Shown piece after piece: positions 35,201-43,069 of a stretch of 64,000 nt of DNA. Position 1 is the first letter of the stretch, and each line of letters begins with the position of its first letter. The notes beneath the pieces were generated by a model. The model had not been told where the DNA came from and searched no databases. It was given only the letters and a program-made list of their open reading frames with translations. The DNA is from Podocnemis expansa (lineage: Eukaryota > Chordata > Testudines > Podocnemididae): the NCBI GenBank assembly GCA_007922195.1, contig ML682125.1, positions 1 through 64,000 on the forward strand, given 5' to 3'. The position numbers and the translations under genes are program-made.

Positions 35201-36326
35201 CGAGGCCAGAGAAGGGAGGTGGCTGCACTGGTGTGTGGAGACCCAAGAAAGCAGACTTCAAAACACTAGTGTCCTGACTGGCTGTAGTTTAAGAGCCTGG
35301 CTTGTGGGGACTCTATCACACATATACACCACACATTTTGTTGGACCCTCTGATGTGAACATGCAAAATTCTCTGTGATCCATTTGCAGGTGGACCAGTT
35401 ATCCTCAGAAAGAAATTCTTGATGGCAAATCCCACTCCATGCTCTCATGTATCTTCAGAACTTTCCTCTACCAAAAATACGTGTAATCTTTTTCCCTATG
35501 ATGTCTGCGTCATGCTAGCTGCCCTAGTGCAAACATTCCAGCACCCTAGTTCTAAGGATATTTTCTTATTCCACTTCGTTTTCCTGATGTATTGCTAACT
35601 TGTTTTGAGCTTTATGAAACAGCCCATTTTGAAGCCCCAAGTATATAAATATATAGTGCTGGTTGGGACTTGAGCCAGTTTATTCTCAATGAACTTAATC
35701 AAGTCATGGTGTCTTTTACCCAAACAGCCACTAACTTTTAGATCTGTGATCAGTTTCTCTGTATCTGTCAAGAGAAGGTCTCCTGTAGAATTCCCCTGTG
35801 TCAGGTGCAACGCTTTCTGAGGTAGGTTGTTGTCACCTCTATTTTATGGCAATTCCAAGGATGATTTAGTATTGGGAAGAAATGATTGAACCAACTCAGC
35901 TAAAATAAGAATCTTCCCCGCAAACCCTAAGTCTGATCACTTTCTTTTAAAAACCTGACTAAGCTGCATTTCTGTAAAGACAAATTTATATATCCTAAGC
36001 CAAGGGGGACACATTGTGATCATCTGACATGTCTCTTCTATAACACATGCCAGCATTTGTATTGCTTGGCTCCTCTCAGGTGCAAGAAAAGTTCTCAGAC
36101 AGACTGAACAGCACTTGGTGGTTGCTTGTGCAGCCCAAGTTTGTTGAGACTGGGTTAGGAATCCAATATCTGTCAATACTGGCCACTCAGCAAGGCTAAA
36201 TTGTTGAGAAAAAGAAGCCAAAGAAAGATTAAATAAATGGTCTAATACATCTTACCTTCCTCAAGCTGTTGAACAATGACTCCAGTCACATTCTGGTACA
36301 CATTTTCCTTTTTTTTCTCCCTTCAT
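17117..36326 (-). CDS. C-type lectin, type II membrane protein (six exons, joined)
   Basis: Coding exons in transcript order are 36326-36256, 27270-27166, 21974-21867, 19986-19841, 18381-18275 and 17270-17117. Phases match at every junction, giving about 229 residues if the A-run in exon 1 is read as seven bases. Order: cytoplasmic tail (1-33), membrane segment (about 34-57), stalk (59-94), lectin domain (about 96-224). Visible lectin hallmarks are WIGL (156-159), WHWVDG (167-172), QPD (185-187), EDC (197-199), WND (210-212) and WICK (221-224). Expected disulfides are C127-C223 and C199-C215. QPD is the galactose-type calcium-site tripeptide in this family, so a cell-surface receptor for galactose or GalNAc ligands is a reasonable inference. 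Length and exon plan resemble small group II receptors (CLEC4, ASGR, CD209 type). Orthology is not established, so no symbol is given. Introns are about 9.0, 5.2, 1.9, 1.5 and 1.0 kb and are rich in repeats. Confidence 0.85.
18275..18381 (-). CDS. Lectin exon 5: middle of the C-type lectin domain
   Basis: The acceptor is tgtgttttgcag|GAG and the donor AAAGA|gtaaag, phase 0 to phase 2, 107 bases. It encodes EYLGNATIGKDHWIGL and then DWHWVDG. WIGL is the defining core motif of the fold and WxWxDG is the usual tryptophan-rich turn before the calcium-binding loop. An N-A-T glycosylation site lies at residues 148-150. This exon is the strongest single proof that the gene is a C-type lectin. Confidence 0.92.
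18722..19745 (+). repeat. Dispersed LTR-like repeat, copy 3 (lectin intron 4)
   Basis: Contains the tttcatattaatatttcata block, cagactgaccatgtgactca, ttgttctgggtgatgtggct and ggtttgggagtttggccccc. It lies between lectin exons 4 and 5, antisense to the gene. Confidence 0.65.
19841..19986 (-). CDS. Lectin exon 4: first third of the C-type lectin domain
   Basis: The acceptor ends aatcctag|AT and the donor is CAG|gtgagc in phase 0. The 146-base exon encodes GWKYKGRNLYYIS, then KSWDEAEEFC and SHLTSILTQGEQ. This is the classic opening of the fold: the W-x-Y strand, the SWDEAEEFC helix with the first conserved cysteine (C127), and the LTS strand. The cysteine usually found in the GxCYY strand is asparagine here (RNLYY), and no partner cysteine precedes it, so the optional N-terminal disulfide of long-form domains is absent. 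Confidence 0.9.
21351..21570. mobile_element. hAT MITE (lectin intron 3)
   Basis: Inverted ends tggtggttcccaac and gttgggaaaccctg. It is flanked by 8-base target duplications gtttaggg (21343-21350) and gtctaggg (21571-21578), one mismatch. The length is 220 bases, so it is non-autonomous. Confidence 0.8.
21867..21974 (-). CDS. Lectin exon 3: stalk (neck)
   Basis: The acceptor is ctcatctcttgcag|AT. The donor is AATG|gcaagt, a GC-type donor with otherwise good consensus. The 108-base exon begins AT, completing tyrosine 59, and ends G, opening aspartate 95. It encodes a charged, probably helical stretch (HQELKEKRQVAEAIERLKDS) with an N-V-S glycosylation site after it. One short neck exon is typical of the compact members of this receptor class, whereas CD209-like genes have a long repeated neck. 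Confidence 0.85.
22185..22945 (+). mobile_element. Foldback Penelope-like element
   Basis: Arms of about 260 bases (about 22185-22447 and 22683-22945) are inverted copies of each other and enclose about 235 bases. The right arm is the true 3' end of the element; the left arm is the same sequence in antisense. Such inverted 5' additions are known for PLE copies. It lies in lectin intron 2. Confidence 0.85.
22448..22726 (+). pseudogene. PLE GIY-YIG endonuclease domain, truncated
   Basis: From about 22448 the frame reads TLYIGQTEQSLRKRLNEHR, then PVAEHFHLPNH and RLQRETAELELICKLNSV, ending GLNRDYGFFSNYKG. The LYIG start, the R-x-x-x-R helix and the downstream glutamates fit the GIY-YIG domain at the C-terminus of Penelope-like polymerases, where it cuts target DNA. 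The reverse transcriptase part is gone. The ORF is open further upstream (from 22310), but those residues are a translation of the antisense arm and not part of the protein. Confidence 0.85.
23385..23950 (+). repeat. Solo LTR (ERV or Gypsy type)
   Basis: TATA-like tataaaag at 23779-23786, AATAAA at 23883-23888 after a (TTTTG)n tract, and the conserved block tgcactcaaattgggtt. The same order occurs in reverse inside the LTR at 59219-60926. The boundaries are approximate. Confidence 0.6.
23853..23878. repeat. (TTTTG)n tract
   Basis: Four to five tandem copies just before the poly(A) signal of the LTR at 23.4 kb. Confidence 0.8.
24760..25005 (+). repeat. CR1 3' end
   Basis: gattaggaaaaaattcctaa, then gggtgattaaccactggaat, ggactggacttgatggcct and a degenerate tail ctatgacgccatgattc, all typical of CR1 3' ends on the plus strand. 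Confidence 0.8.
25766..26857. mobile_element. hAT element, non-autonomous (lectin intron 2)
   Basis: Ends CAGTGGCTCCCAGCCAG and, reversed, CAGTGGTTCCCAACCTT. The 8-base target duplications are ctatagag (25758-25765) and ctataggg (26858-26865). The interior is GC-rich with no transposase motifs; the ORFs over it are compositional. Part of it (about 25880-26030) resembles the foldback at 31977-32205. Confidence 0.85.
27166..27270 (-). CDS. Lectin exon 2: transmembrane segment
   Basis: The acceptor is a pyrimidine tract ending ctccaag and the donor is AAGT|gtaagt. The 105-base exon starts with GA, completing glycine 24, and ends with T, which opens tyrosine 59. It encodes a short basic stretch (KPPEPSQKR) and then about 24 hydrophobic residues (ALIIQIFLILLSLCLIASLV and on), followed by a lysine. 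The positive residues on the N-terminal side of a single uncleaved membrane helix fit type II topology, with the N-terminus in the cytoplasm. Confidence 0.85.
27800..27905 (+). repeat. DNA-transposon or MITE fragment
   Basis: caatgttccctctaattttt followed by ggccgtgtgcacaaaaaat, a common reptile terminal sequence. Only one end is present. Confidence 0.4.
27910..27985 (+). repeat. Fragment of the dispersed LTR-like repeat
   Basis: actgtctgggtctaggggac and ctttcatattaatattttat match the left part of the copies at 12.9 and 18.7 kb. Confidence 0.5.
27990..29700. other. GC-rich repeat-like stretch, lectin intron 1
   Basis: Many overlapping ORFs on both strands, purine-biased low-complexity runs (gagctgg, agcagag) and an aataaaccct near 28551 suggest decayed LTR material. 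No protein domain is seen. Confidence 0.35.
29715..30672 (+). repeat. Dispersed LTR-like repeat, copy 4 (lectin intron 1)
   Basis: Same order of blocks as copies 1-3: catatgtgaaatgccatgtt, tttaacatctctcatatttt, ggtattttgggtaagatcca, ggtttaagtaccacctgtca. Confidence 0.65.
30680..31970. other. No gene recognised, lectin intron 1
   Basis: No domain-bearing ORF. A decayed LTR is possible between 31490 and 31930 (attaaatctgctcacaaag and a CA-rich end), but it is unproven. Confidence 0.3.
31977..32205. repeat. Foldback repeat with arms of about 100 bases
   Basis: The left arm (about 31977-32085) and right arm (about 32097-32205) are inverted copies containing tttttaggggctcagcctgctgggcccc-like segments, separated by about 11 bases. 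They share sequence with 25880-26030. Confidence 0.65.
32590..32680. repeat. Interspersed repeat shared with 44.8 kb
   Basis: gtggctttaggggtaggcaa followed by agcaggtaatcgcatagg and gcagtaaggggcccc parallels 44797-44870 (cagcttttggggtaggcgaa, agcaggcagtcgcttaggg, agcagtaaggggcc). Confidence 0.55.
32800..34470. other. AT-rich, no gene recognised (lectin intron 1)
   Basis: No ORF of interest. A possible LTR end lies near 34140-34200, with a CT run, aataaagact at about 34172 and a pyrimidine-rich lead. Confidence 0.35.
34472..34801. mobile_element. MITE built from repeated palindromes (lectin intron 1)
   Basis: The inverted ends ggctatatctacgcc and, reversed, ggctatgtctacact match those of the MITEs at 37.0 and 54.2 kb. 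Inside, variants of tagttcgaacta recur many times in both orientations (agttcaaactaa, tagtttgaact, ctagttcgaatt). No ORF. No clear target duplication. Confidence 0.7.
35595..35830 (-). pseudogene. CR1 ORF2 endonuclease fragment (lectin intron 1)
   Basis: The minus-strand frame reads STGDLLLTDTEKLITDLKV then GCLGKRHHDLIKFIE. This matches the CR1 endonuclease region that normally reads DLLLTNRE...GxLGxSDHEMIEF. About 70 codons. Confidence 0.65.
35937..36221 (-). other. Unassigned 94-codon minus-strand ORF
   Basis: It reads smoothly (SLAEWPVLTDIGFLTQSQQ, CSVCLRTFLAPERSQAIQML) and lies just 3' of lectin exon 1, but its phase does not fit splicing from that exon and I know no family for it. It is possibly an unrecognised exon or a chance ORF. 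Confidence 0.2.
36256..36326 (-). CDS. Lectin exon 1: start codon and cytoplasmic tail
   Basis: The exon ends GAGGAAG followed by gtaaga, a good donor, in phase 1. That phase matches the next exon, whose first bases GA complete a glycine codon. The downstream frame reads ENVYQNV then TGVIVQQLEE. YQNV fits a YxxV endocytic or signalling motif. An ATG at 36326-36324 lies 5' of an eight-A run (plus-strand T run 36309-36316). With eight A the ATG frame soon reaches a stop; with seven A it joins the YQNV frame and gives a 23-residue tail start (MKGEKKENVYQNV...). I see no in-frame ATG in the YQNV frame. The cause may be an assembly error, an indel or a missed upstream exon. Confidence 0.65.
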
Positions 36327-36669
36327 TTTCAGGGGAAAATCTGCAGTTAGTCCCTCTTAAATGGCCTTCCTGATTAGTGAATGTATCTTTCTCACCCAAA
36401 TGTGGACTCAGAAATAGAAATGGGAAATGAGAGCTACAAATTCTCCAGGAAAGCAAAACAGCTCAGATCACAAGAGTGCAAAGTAACACACAGTTCTGGT
36501 CTTCGAGAAATTTCTTCACCCCTGAGAGATAGCAGGGGTGATACAGGGTGCAGATTAGCTACAAACCATGTGTGATGCTAGGCCAGAAAAAACTAAGCAA
36601 CTTGGCAAGTTGCATGGACCAAATCTGATCTTTAGAGACGTTATAAGAAAATATAATGGTAGTGAGGGT

Positions 36670-36795
36670 CATTCTGTATGACAATGTTTCCCAACCTTTT
36701 GCCAGCAGAGGACACACCGCTCATAGGTTTTTTAATGGCAACTGTCATATAGGAGTTGGTCACAACTGACCAGTTGCAGACCACTGCCCTAGTAG
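36670..36795. repeat. hAT-type end fragment
   Basis: atgtttcccaaccttttgcc and, further right, gttgcagaccactgccc are typical hAT MITE end sequences. Confidence 0.45.
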
Positions 36796-36892
36796 AATTT
36801 GGATATGCAAATACATTATATATAGCTATTTGGTGTTGTTTACATATGCCTTGTTAAGAGATTAGCAGTGTAAATAAACTGCTCTCTTATCT

Positions 36893-36990
36893 AACAAACA
36901 AGGAGTCTTGTGGCCTTTTTAAAGACTAACAAATTTATTTGTCAGATGAGATTTCATGGCTAGAATCCCACTTCATGTCTCACACTGTTC
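36893..36990 (+). repeat. PLE terminal-repeat fragment
   Basis: caaggagtcttgtggccttt, gactaacaaatttatttgtc, then gatttcatggctagaatccc. Confidence 0.6.
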
Positions 36991-37027
36991 TGTTGATTAG
37001 GAGATCAAAAGGAACAAGTGAACATTA

Positions 37028-37820
37028 AAGCTATGTCTCCCCCCCCCCCACACACACACTGTATAAGCGATTCATGTTGAACTGATTTATGCTGAATCGA
37101 TATAAAAGTCATTATAGCGATTCAATCTAAATCGATTTAACTGGTTCGGGGGGGGGGAATGGAACTAGCAAGAACAGACACAGGATTTGCTAGTTTGATT
37201 TAGGAGAGGGGCAATCTGGGAGGTGTGGCAATATTGCCCCATGGCAGGGCTATGTTGCCACCCAATCCCCTGCCTGGCTCTCCCCAGGAAAGGCAGTGGC
37301 AAGGGAAAAAGAGCCCCCAGGGCAGGGATCCCCCTGCAACCAGCATCCCCTGCCACTGGCTGGACGGCGAGGACAAGGATAGCCAGGCGCTCCGCATCCC
37401 CTGCCGCCCGGCCAGTGGTGGGGGATGCCAAGCCCCCAGGAAGCCCTGTCCCTGCCACTCTGCAAATGTCAGGGAATGCCAGGCACCCAGTGATCTCTTC
37501 CCCTCACCCCTGTTGTGTCCCCCCTCTATCGCCAGAGTGATGATCCACTCCCTGGCCAGAGTGCTGAGGGGAGGGTCTTCCTTCCAGGATGCCATGCATC
37601 CTGGGGGGAAGGTCAAAGCAGTTGAATCGAAACAATCTTGTTTTGAAACAACACATCCAAATGGCGTTGTTTCGTTTCAACGGCTGTTTCAGTTACCTAT
37701 CAAGTTTTAGTGTTTCAATTCAAGTTTTGTTGTTTCAATATGATGGAGCTTGTCATATCAAAACAACAAAACGTCATGTGGACCTACCTTTTTTTTTAAA
37801 GCCTACATGTGGACATAGCC
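37028..37820. mobile_element. Palindrome-rich MITE with TTA target duplication
   Basis: Ends aagctatgtctcc and, reversed, ggctatgtccacatg, flanked by TTA at 37025-37027 and 37821-37823. The interior has the lttcc-type hairpin (cttccttccaggatgc with its complement at about 37575-37610) and caaaacaacaaaacg-type runs. The GC-rich middle gives spurious ORFs. The TWA duplication suggests a PIF/Harbinger-like mover. Confidence 0.7.
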
Positions 37821-37824
37821 TTAG

Positions 37825-38830
37825 ATAAAACTTGAATGTAACAATACTATTATTTTTATTTCTCTTTGAAATTTCAGTAGTAAGTAGCCTATCAATCCTT
37901 TTACTTGCCCAATCTGTATGTGTACTGACCTTTTAACCTTTACTTTCCATTTTTTTAGAATAAATATTAGCTTAGTTAATAAATACTGGCTTTAAGCTTG
38001 TTTTTGGGTATGATCTGAACTAATTATTGACCTGTTTGGTAACGTGTCTGACCTTTGGGATTGGTAGGACTTTATTACATATGTTAAAGATTTTCAATAA
38101 TTCCCCTTATATTTGACTTGACTGTCTCAGTGCATGCCAAAGGGATGGATGGCTTTAAGGGAACTATTGAATTGTCTATCGAATGGCCAATGAGCTCACT
38201 CAGAAGCTGTTTGTTGCTGCTTCGATATATCTTATGGAAGAAAACCACTAGTATTTTGAGCTTTGCCTACCCATTCTTCACCGTTTGCCCTGTTTACGTT
38301 ATCTCAGTACAGCTCGTCTGGAGGCCGCTGTCGCACTATCACATGAATGGGCACAGGCCAGATCACAGACAAAAGCCCACATCACAAAACCTGCCACAAT
38401 TCTTCTGGAGACCATTGCCAGGCTGTGCAAAAAGGACAAGAGCTAGGCTGCACTGCCCGGGAAGTTGGGCTGAAAAACTCTTGCAGGAAGTGGGTGTGCT
38501 ATGAGGCTATATCTGTTCTGTGGCTGCCAAGGACTTAACTTGCCAGAGATGTGAATTTAGCTGGTTTCATCAGGGCTAAGAGTCAACAGAAAATTCAGAT
38601 TATGGCCTGATTCCTGCTTGGTTTGGGCTAGTAGCAGGAAACTAGGGAAACCTGGGTGATTGTTGGGCTAGGAATTTAACCGAAAGCTACCAATTAACAT
38701 GCAGATCCCAACGTGCAGTATCTAAACATGAGGTTGGCCTAAAAACTGAAACACATTTCACCATGGTCCTGTTTACATGCGCTTGCAGCAGCTGGTCTCC
38801 CAACACCAGTGCTTTACCTGATCCACGCTG
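37825..38830. other. No gene recognised
   Basis: Only a 128-codon plus-strand ORF (38118-38504) without recognisable domains. It might be a remnant of an element, but nothing supports a name. Confidence 0.3.
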
Positions 38831-38933
38831 TATTTATAGAACTATAGAAACTGGAAGGGACCATGAGAGGTCATGGCGTCCAGTCTCCTCACTCATGGCA
38901 GGACCAAGGACCCTCTTAAACCATCCCTGACAG

Positions 38934-39129
38934 CACGTGTGTCGCTGGCTGCAGGAGGGACCCAGGGCATGGGCCCAGGCCCCGTCCCCTGGTCAGGAAT
39001 AGGGCAGGCACTGGCGCGCCGCCGTGGGCAGCCAGGCCCTGAATCCCCAGTGGGGGATGGAGATCCGGGGCACTGGCGCTGAGGTTCAGGGCACATGCCC
39101 CGGGGTGCCCAGCGCCAGCGATGCCCCTG
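38934..39129. mobile_element. hAT MITE inside CR1 (a)
   Basis: Ends cacgtgtgtcgctgg and, reversed, caggggcatcgctgg. A perfect 8-base target duplication cctgacag lies at 38926-38933 and 39130-39137. Removing the insert restores the CR1 sequence. Confidence 0.85.
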
Positions 39130-39723
39130 CCTGACAGGTGCTTGTTTAACCTGCCCTTAACCACTTCCAGTGATGAAGATTCCACAACCCCCCTAGACAA
39201 CTTATTCCAGTGGTTAATCACCCTGACAGTTAGGAATTTTTTCCTAATGTCCAACCTGAACTTCCCTTGCTGTAATTTCAGTCCATTGCTTCTTATCCTA
39301 TTGTCTGTGGCTAAGGAGAACAATTTTACTCCCTCATCCTCATGACAAACTCTTAAGTACTTGAAAATTGTTATGTCCCCCCTCAGTCTGCTCTTTTCTA
39401 GACTAAAGAAACCCACTTGTCTCAGTCTTCCCTAATAAGTCAAGTGTTCCAGACCTCTAATAATTCATGTTGCTCTTTTCCAGACTTTCTCCAATTAGTT
39501 CACATCTTTCCTGAAATGTGGCGCCCAGAACTGGACAGAATACTCCAGTTGGGGCCTAATTAGGGCAGACTAGAGTGGAAGAATTACTTGTGTCTTTCTC
39601 ACAATACTCCTATCCCAGAATGGTGTTTGCTTTTATTGCAACAGCATAACATTGTTGACTCATATTTACCTTGTGGTCCACTATGACATCCAGATCCCTT
39701 TCCATTGTACTCTTTCCTAGCAG

Positions 39724-39999
39724 CAAGGGCATTGCTGCCACTGGGCCCATGAGGCTGCAGTCCTGCCCCAGCAGTGGAAGGAGCTGGGGCCAGGCTGGAG
39801 CCACCTGCCACTGACTGGCAGGGGCTGGATCTGGGTCAGGCTACCAGCAGGAGGAGCCCAATCCATTTCCCCGATTGGGCCTGGGGGCTGGATAGGGCCC
39901 AAGGGATGGGGCCACGTGGCAGTGGATGGGGCCCAGCCCTAGCTCAGGCCCCAACCCCGACCTTGACCGTAACCTGTCTTCAGAACAGCGATGGCCCTG
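39724..39999. mobile_element. hAT MITE inside CR1 (b)
   Basis: Ends caagggcattgctg and, reversed, cagggccatcgctg. It is flanked by ctagcag (39717-39723) and ctaggcag (40000-40007), an 8-base duplication with one lost base. Related ends to the MITE at 38934. Confidence 0.7.
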
Positions 40000-40034
40000 C
40001 TAGGCAGTGATTCATTATATTATGAGATATGATT

Positions 40035-40920
40035 ATTCCAGAGGTCTCTTGTTGCACACAATGAAGATGGGTTCCAGCAGCTTTGCAGTAGCTTTCTTCT
40101 AGCTGGCCATGAATTTGGCGTAACCATCAGCTGAAGGAAGACAATAATTATGGCCCAAGGTGTGTTGACTGCACCATCGTTTCAGTTGATAACAGCACCC
40201 TGGAAGTTGTGCATGTGTTCTGCCTTCCAGGTTGAACTGTATTGTAAAACTTGGCTCTTTCACAGATAGCTTAGTTCTTGCATTGGAAGGTAGCTACCAA
40301 CTGGCCAGGTGTGTGTGAGATAACAGGAAATAAAGACTGAGCGCCACATTATGGGATTGTCTGATGTGTGTTCAGAGCATGCAGCTGTGCAGTGGTGAGA
40401 CCTTGCTCATGGATGGCAGGCATGACATTAGCTTAGACACCTTCAACTCCCACTGTCTTCACTGTATTTTAAGGAGTAAGTTGGAAACCAACATTCCTGA
40501 CACCATGAGAAAACAAAAAGCCAAATCTAATCACTAAACACAGTGATTGTTCACCTTGTTGACTTTGTAAGCTGCTCTGGATGAACAATGGCCACACTCC
40601 AAGGATCTCCAGTCTGGAAAACCTGTACATGTTACAAGACAAGTGGGCCAACCCAGGCTCAGTTTTAGGGACATTGGAAAGAGGGACTTGAAAACATTCA
40701 ATACTGATGTGCGAAGCTGGGAAGATACAGCTAGAGATGGGCCATGCTGGAAGGCAATGCCAGCCCCTGGAGTCAAAGAAGCTGATGAGAGGTGGCTGAG
40801 AGAGGAAAGCAAAGAGAAGAGGAAAGCGCCTCAGCCCCTGAGCACTAATAGCCCTTCTCTGGCCCTGTGCAGCATGCGGCGCTAGCTGTGCAAGTATGAC
40901 AAGTTCCAGAGGAGCAGCAA
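40035..40920. other. No gene recognised
   Basis: Short ORFs only and no assignable repeats. Confidence 0.35.
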
Positions 40921-40924
40921 TGTC

Positions 40925-41215
40925 AGTCTAGTCCAGCAAATCAAACAAGGAGTCTGGTGGACTTTTAGAGAGTAACAAATATACAAGTTCCAAAGGGGCA
41001 GCCATGCTAATCTAGTTCAACAAAAGAAGCAAGGAGTCCTGTGGCACTTAATGACTAACAAATTAATTTATTGCATGAGTTTTCCTGAGAGAAAAAACCA
41101 CTTCATGCCTGATGAAGTGAGATTTTCTATCGCGAAAGCTCATGCAATAAATAAATTTGTTAAACTTTAAGTGCCACAGGACTCCTTGCTTCTTTTGCTG
41201 AACTAGATTGTGGAT
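40925..41215. mobile_element. PLE foldback remnant
   Basis: A partial arm near 40945 is followed by a head-to-head pair. The left arm, aagcaaggagtcctgtggca, starts near 41026, and the right arm ends ttaagtgccacaggactccttg near 41188. The arms are separated by only a few bases. The right arm keeps CTGATGA (41109-41115) and GAAA (41134-41137) of the hammerhead-like core. Confidence 0.7.
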
Positions 41216-41219
41216 TGGT

Positions 41220-42365
41220 GAATCCAAGACTAACTCACCTGGCTCAACTGACCCTGTACGACAGCACACCATCAGGTGCCCAGGTTACCGTTTGCCAGTA
41301 TTTACATGATAGCCAGTCCCTGTTGTCCTTCCCAAAATTAATTAGAAAAACAAGTTCTAAATAACCCTGATCTGCCTTTAGCAAAGCATTGCTTTGGGGA
41401 CAAGGTCATGAGTGCAGGGAATATCACGTGCTACATGGACAGCCCAGTTAACATCTGAAAAAGGACTTTAGAGCAAAAGGGTCTCGGGGTAGCCAACATC
41501 CTGTCACACGGGACCATTAAATAGATCAAGTACTCAACAATAAGGAGAAGCAGAGGACCTTGGGTAGCTAAGGCCCTGCTACTAAGGACTCGGAAAACAG
41601 ACCAAATACCTGATGGGAAAGGGAGAGAGAAAGGGATGGTTTTCAGCTAGTCTTGGTGTCTGGATCTGCTCTGTTTGCTAATCAGGGGACAACACAGGGC
41701 CAGCATAGTTACTGAGGCCTGATTTACGCTAACCCCCTAAAGTCTGTGTCTTCATCGGCACGTCAGTTTTACCAACCTAAATCACGGTAAAATGCAGCTT
41801 AATAAAACCACCTCTGCAATAGGCTTAGCGCTGAAATCATATTCTATGCGTGGAGCTAGGGTGACAGGCCGCTCCTCAGATCCAGTCCCGTGTGCTGTTG
41901 TCACCTCCCCTATTCCCACTCCTGAACCCTGATTCACCCAGCTTTGCCAAGTGACCACTGACTCCTGAGTCAGTCCACTCCAGCCTCTTGCATATAATTC
42001 ATTGAGGCAATGCGTGTATGACCCTTGAGTACTGTGAGGGACAGTCCCCCAGCAAGCATCCCTGGCCCCAGGTACCATACCAGGAGCCACTGTCTACAGA
42101 GATTGGGGTCCACTCCCAAGCACCAGACACAGTCCGTCCATTTAACAAGGAAATGGCTTGTGCCCAGCCCTCTTCCCTCCCACCTTCTGAACATCACACA
42201 GCTTTAGATAAAACAACTACCTGGTACTAATTTATATATCAGATTCTAAGTGAGAATGTGGCCAATCATGGCAGAATCACAATATAAATGAGTCAGGAGA
42301 GACCACAAGGAAATAAAAGATAAAACATGCATGCTAACCTAATATCTACTTTAACTGACCTCATA
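41220..42365. other. No gene recognised
   Basis: Nothing assignable. Short ORFs on both strands without domains. Confidence 0.35.
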
Positions 42366-42368
42366 GTT

Positions 42369-43058
42369 CAGGGGTTGGAAACCAAGGAGGGGGGAAAAGC
42401 CATTCCCCCCAACTGCATGCACCAGAGCCAGCCCATTGGCTGCGCTGTGGCCCCCTAGTGCGGGTGGGGGGGGTGCATGGGCCACGCGTGCTCCCTCCCT
42501 CTGCTGGCAGGGCGGAGCAGTGGGACCCCATCTACCAACCAGCCATCCCTCCCAAAAGCACCTAGCAGCCGGCCGTCACTCCCAAAAGCAGCTTTGGCTT
42601 GCGGAGGTGGGGCCCCAGAACAGCCCCTCTGCAGAGTTCAGGCCGCTTCAACCCGGCCACCCAAGGCCCTGGATTGGACCTGTTCAGCCCTGGGGTGGCC
42701 GGGTCGAAGTGGCCTGAACTATGCAGAGGGGCCATTCTGGGGCCCCGCCTCTGCAAGCCACAGCTCTCCCCCGGCCGCTTTCGGGAAGGATGGCCGGCTG
42801 GTAGGCAGGACCCCTCTGCTCTGCCCCACCAGCGAAGGGAGGGATCATATGCTGCCCACGCACCCCTCCCCTCCGCCAGCATGAGGGAGCCATGGTGCAA
42901 CTGCTTTGCTGGCTCCGGCTCATGCAGTTGTGCTGGGAGCGCGGGAAAGTCAGGAATCCCCAGGCATACCTGGCTCCCTGGAAGAGACTTCCACAGAGCC
43001 AGAAGGGGATGCCCAGTGAGCCACAGGTGGCTCACTGAGCCTCTGTTGCCGATCCCCA
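42369..43058. mobile_element. GC-rich hAT element, non-autonomous
   Basis: It begins caggggttggaaac and ends gttgccgatcccca. A perfect 8-base target duplication tcatagtt lies at 42361-42368 and 43059-43066. The interior is a long imperfect palindrome (cttgcggaggtggggcccca against ggggccccgcctctgcaag). ORFs over it on both strands are mirror translations of this palindrome. Confidence 0.85.
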
Positions 43059-43069
43059 TCATAGTTTGA

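Larger units (their letters stand above)
38835..40030 (-). mobile_element. CR1 LINE 3' portion, split by two hAT MITEs
   Basis: The plus strand shows tgcttgtttaacctgccctt, ccctgacagttaggaatttt, cccttgctgtaatttcagtc and ggcgcccagaactggacag, the reverse of a CR1 3' end. The 3' terminus is near 38835. Two insertions at 38934-39129 and 39724-39999 interrupt it. Confidence 0.85.

Noticed and set aside
36256..36326. The early-terminating ATG frame of lectin exon 1 as a separate short protein
   Set aside because: It gives only about 20 codons, and the shifted frame fits all later exons in phase.
42436..43069. ORFs of 135 to 166 codons on both strands
   Set aside because: They are mirror translations of the palindromic hAT interior at 42369-43058.
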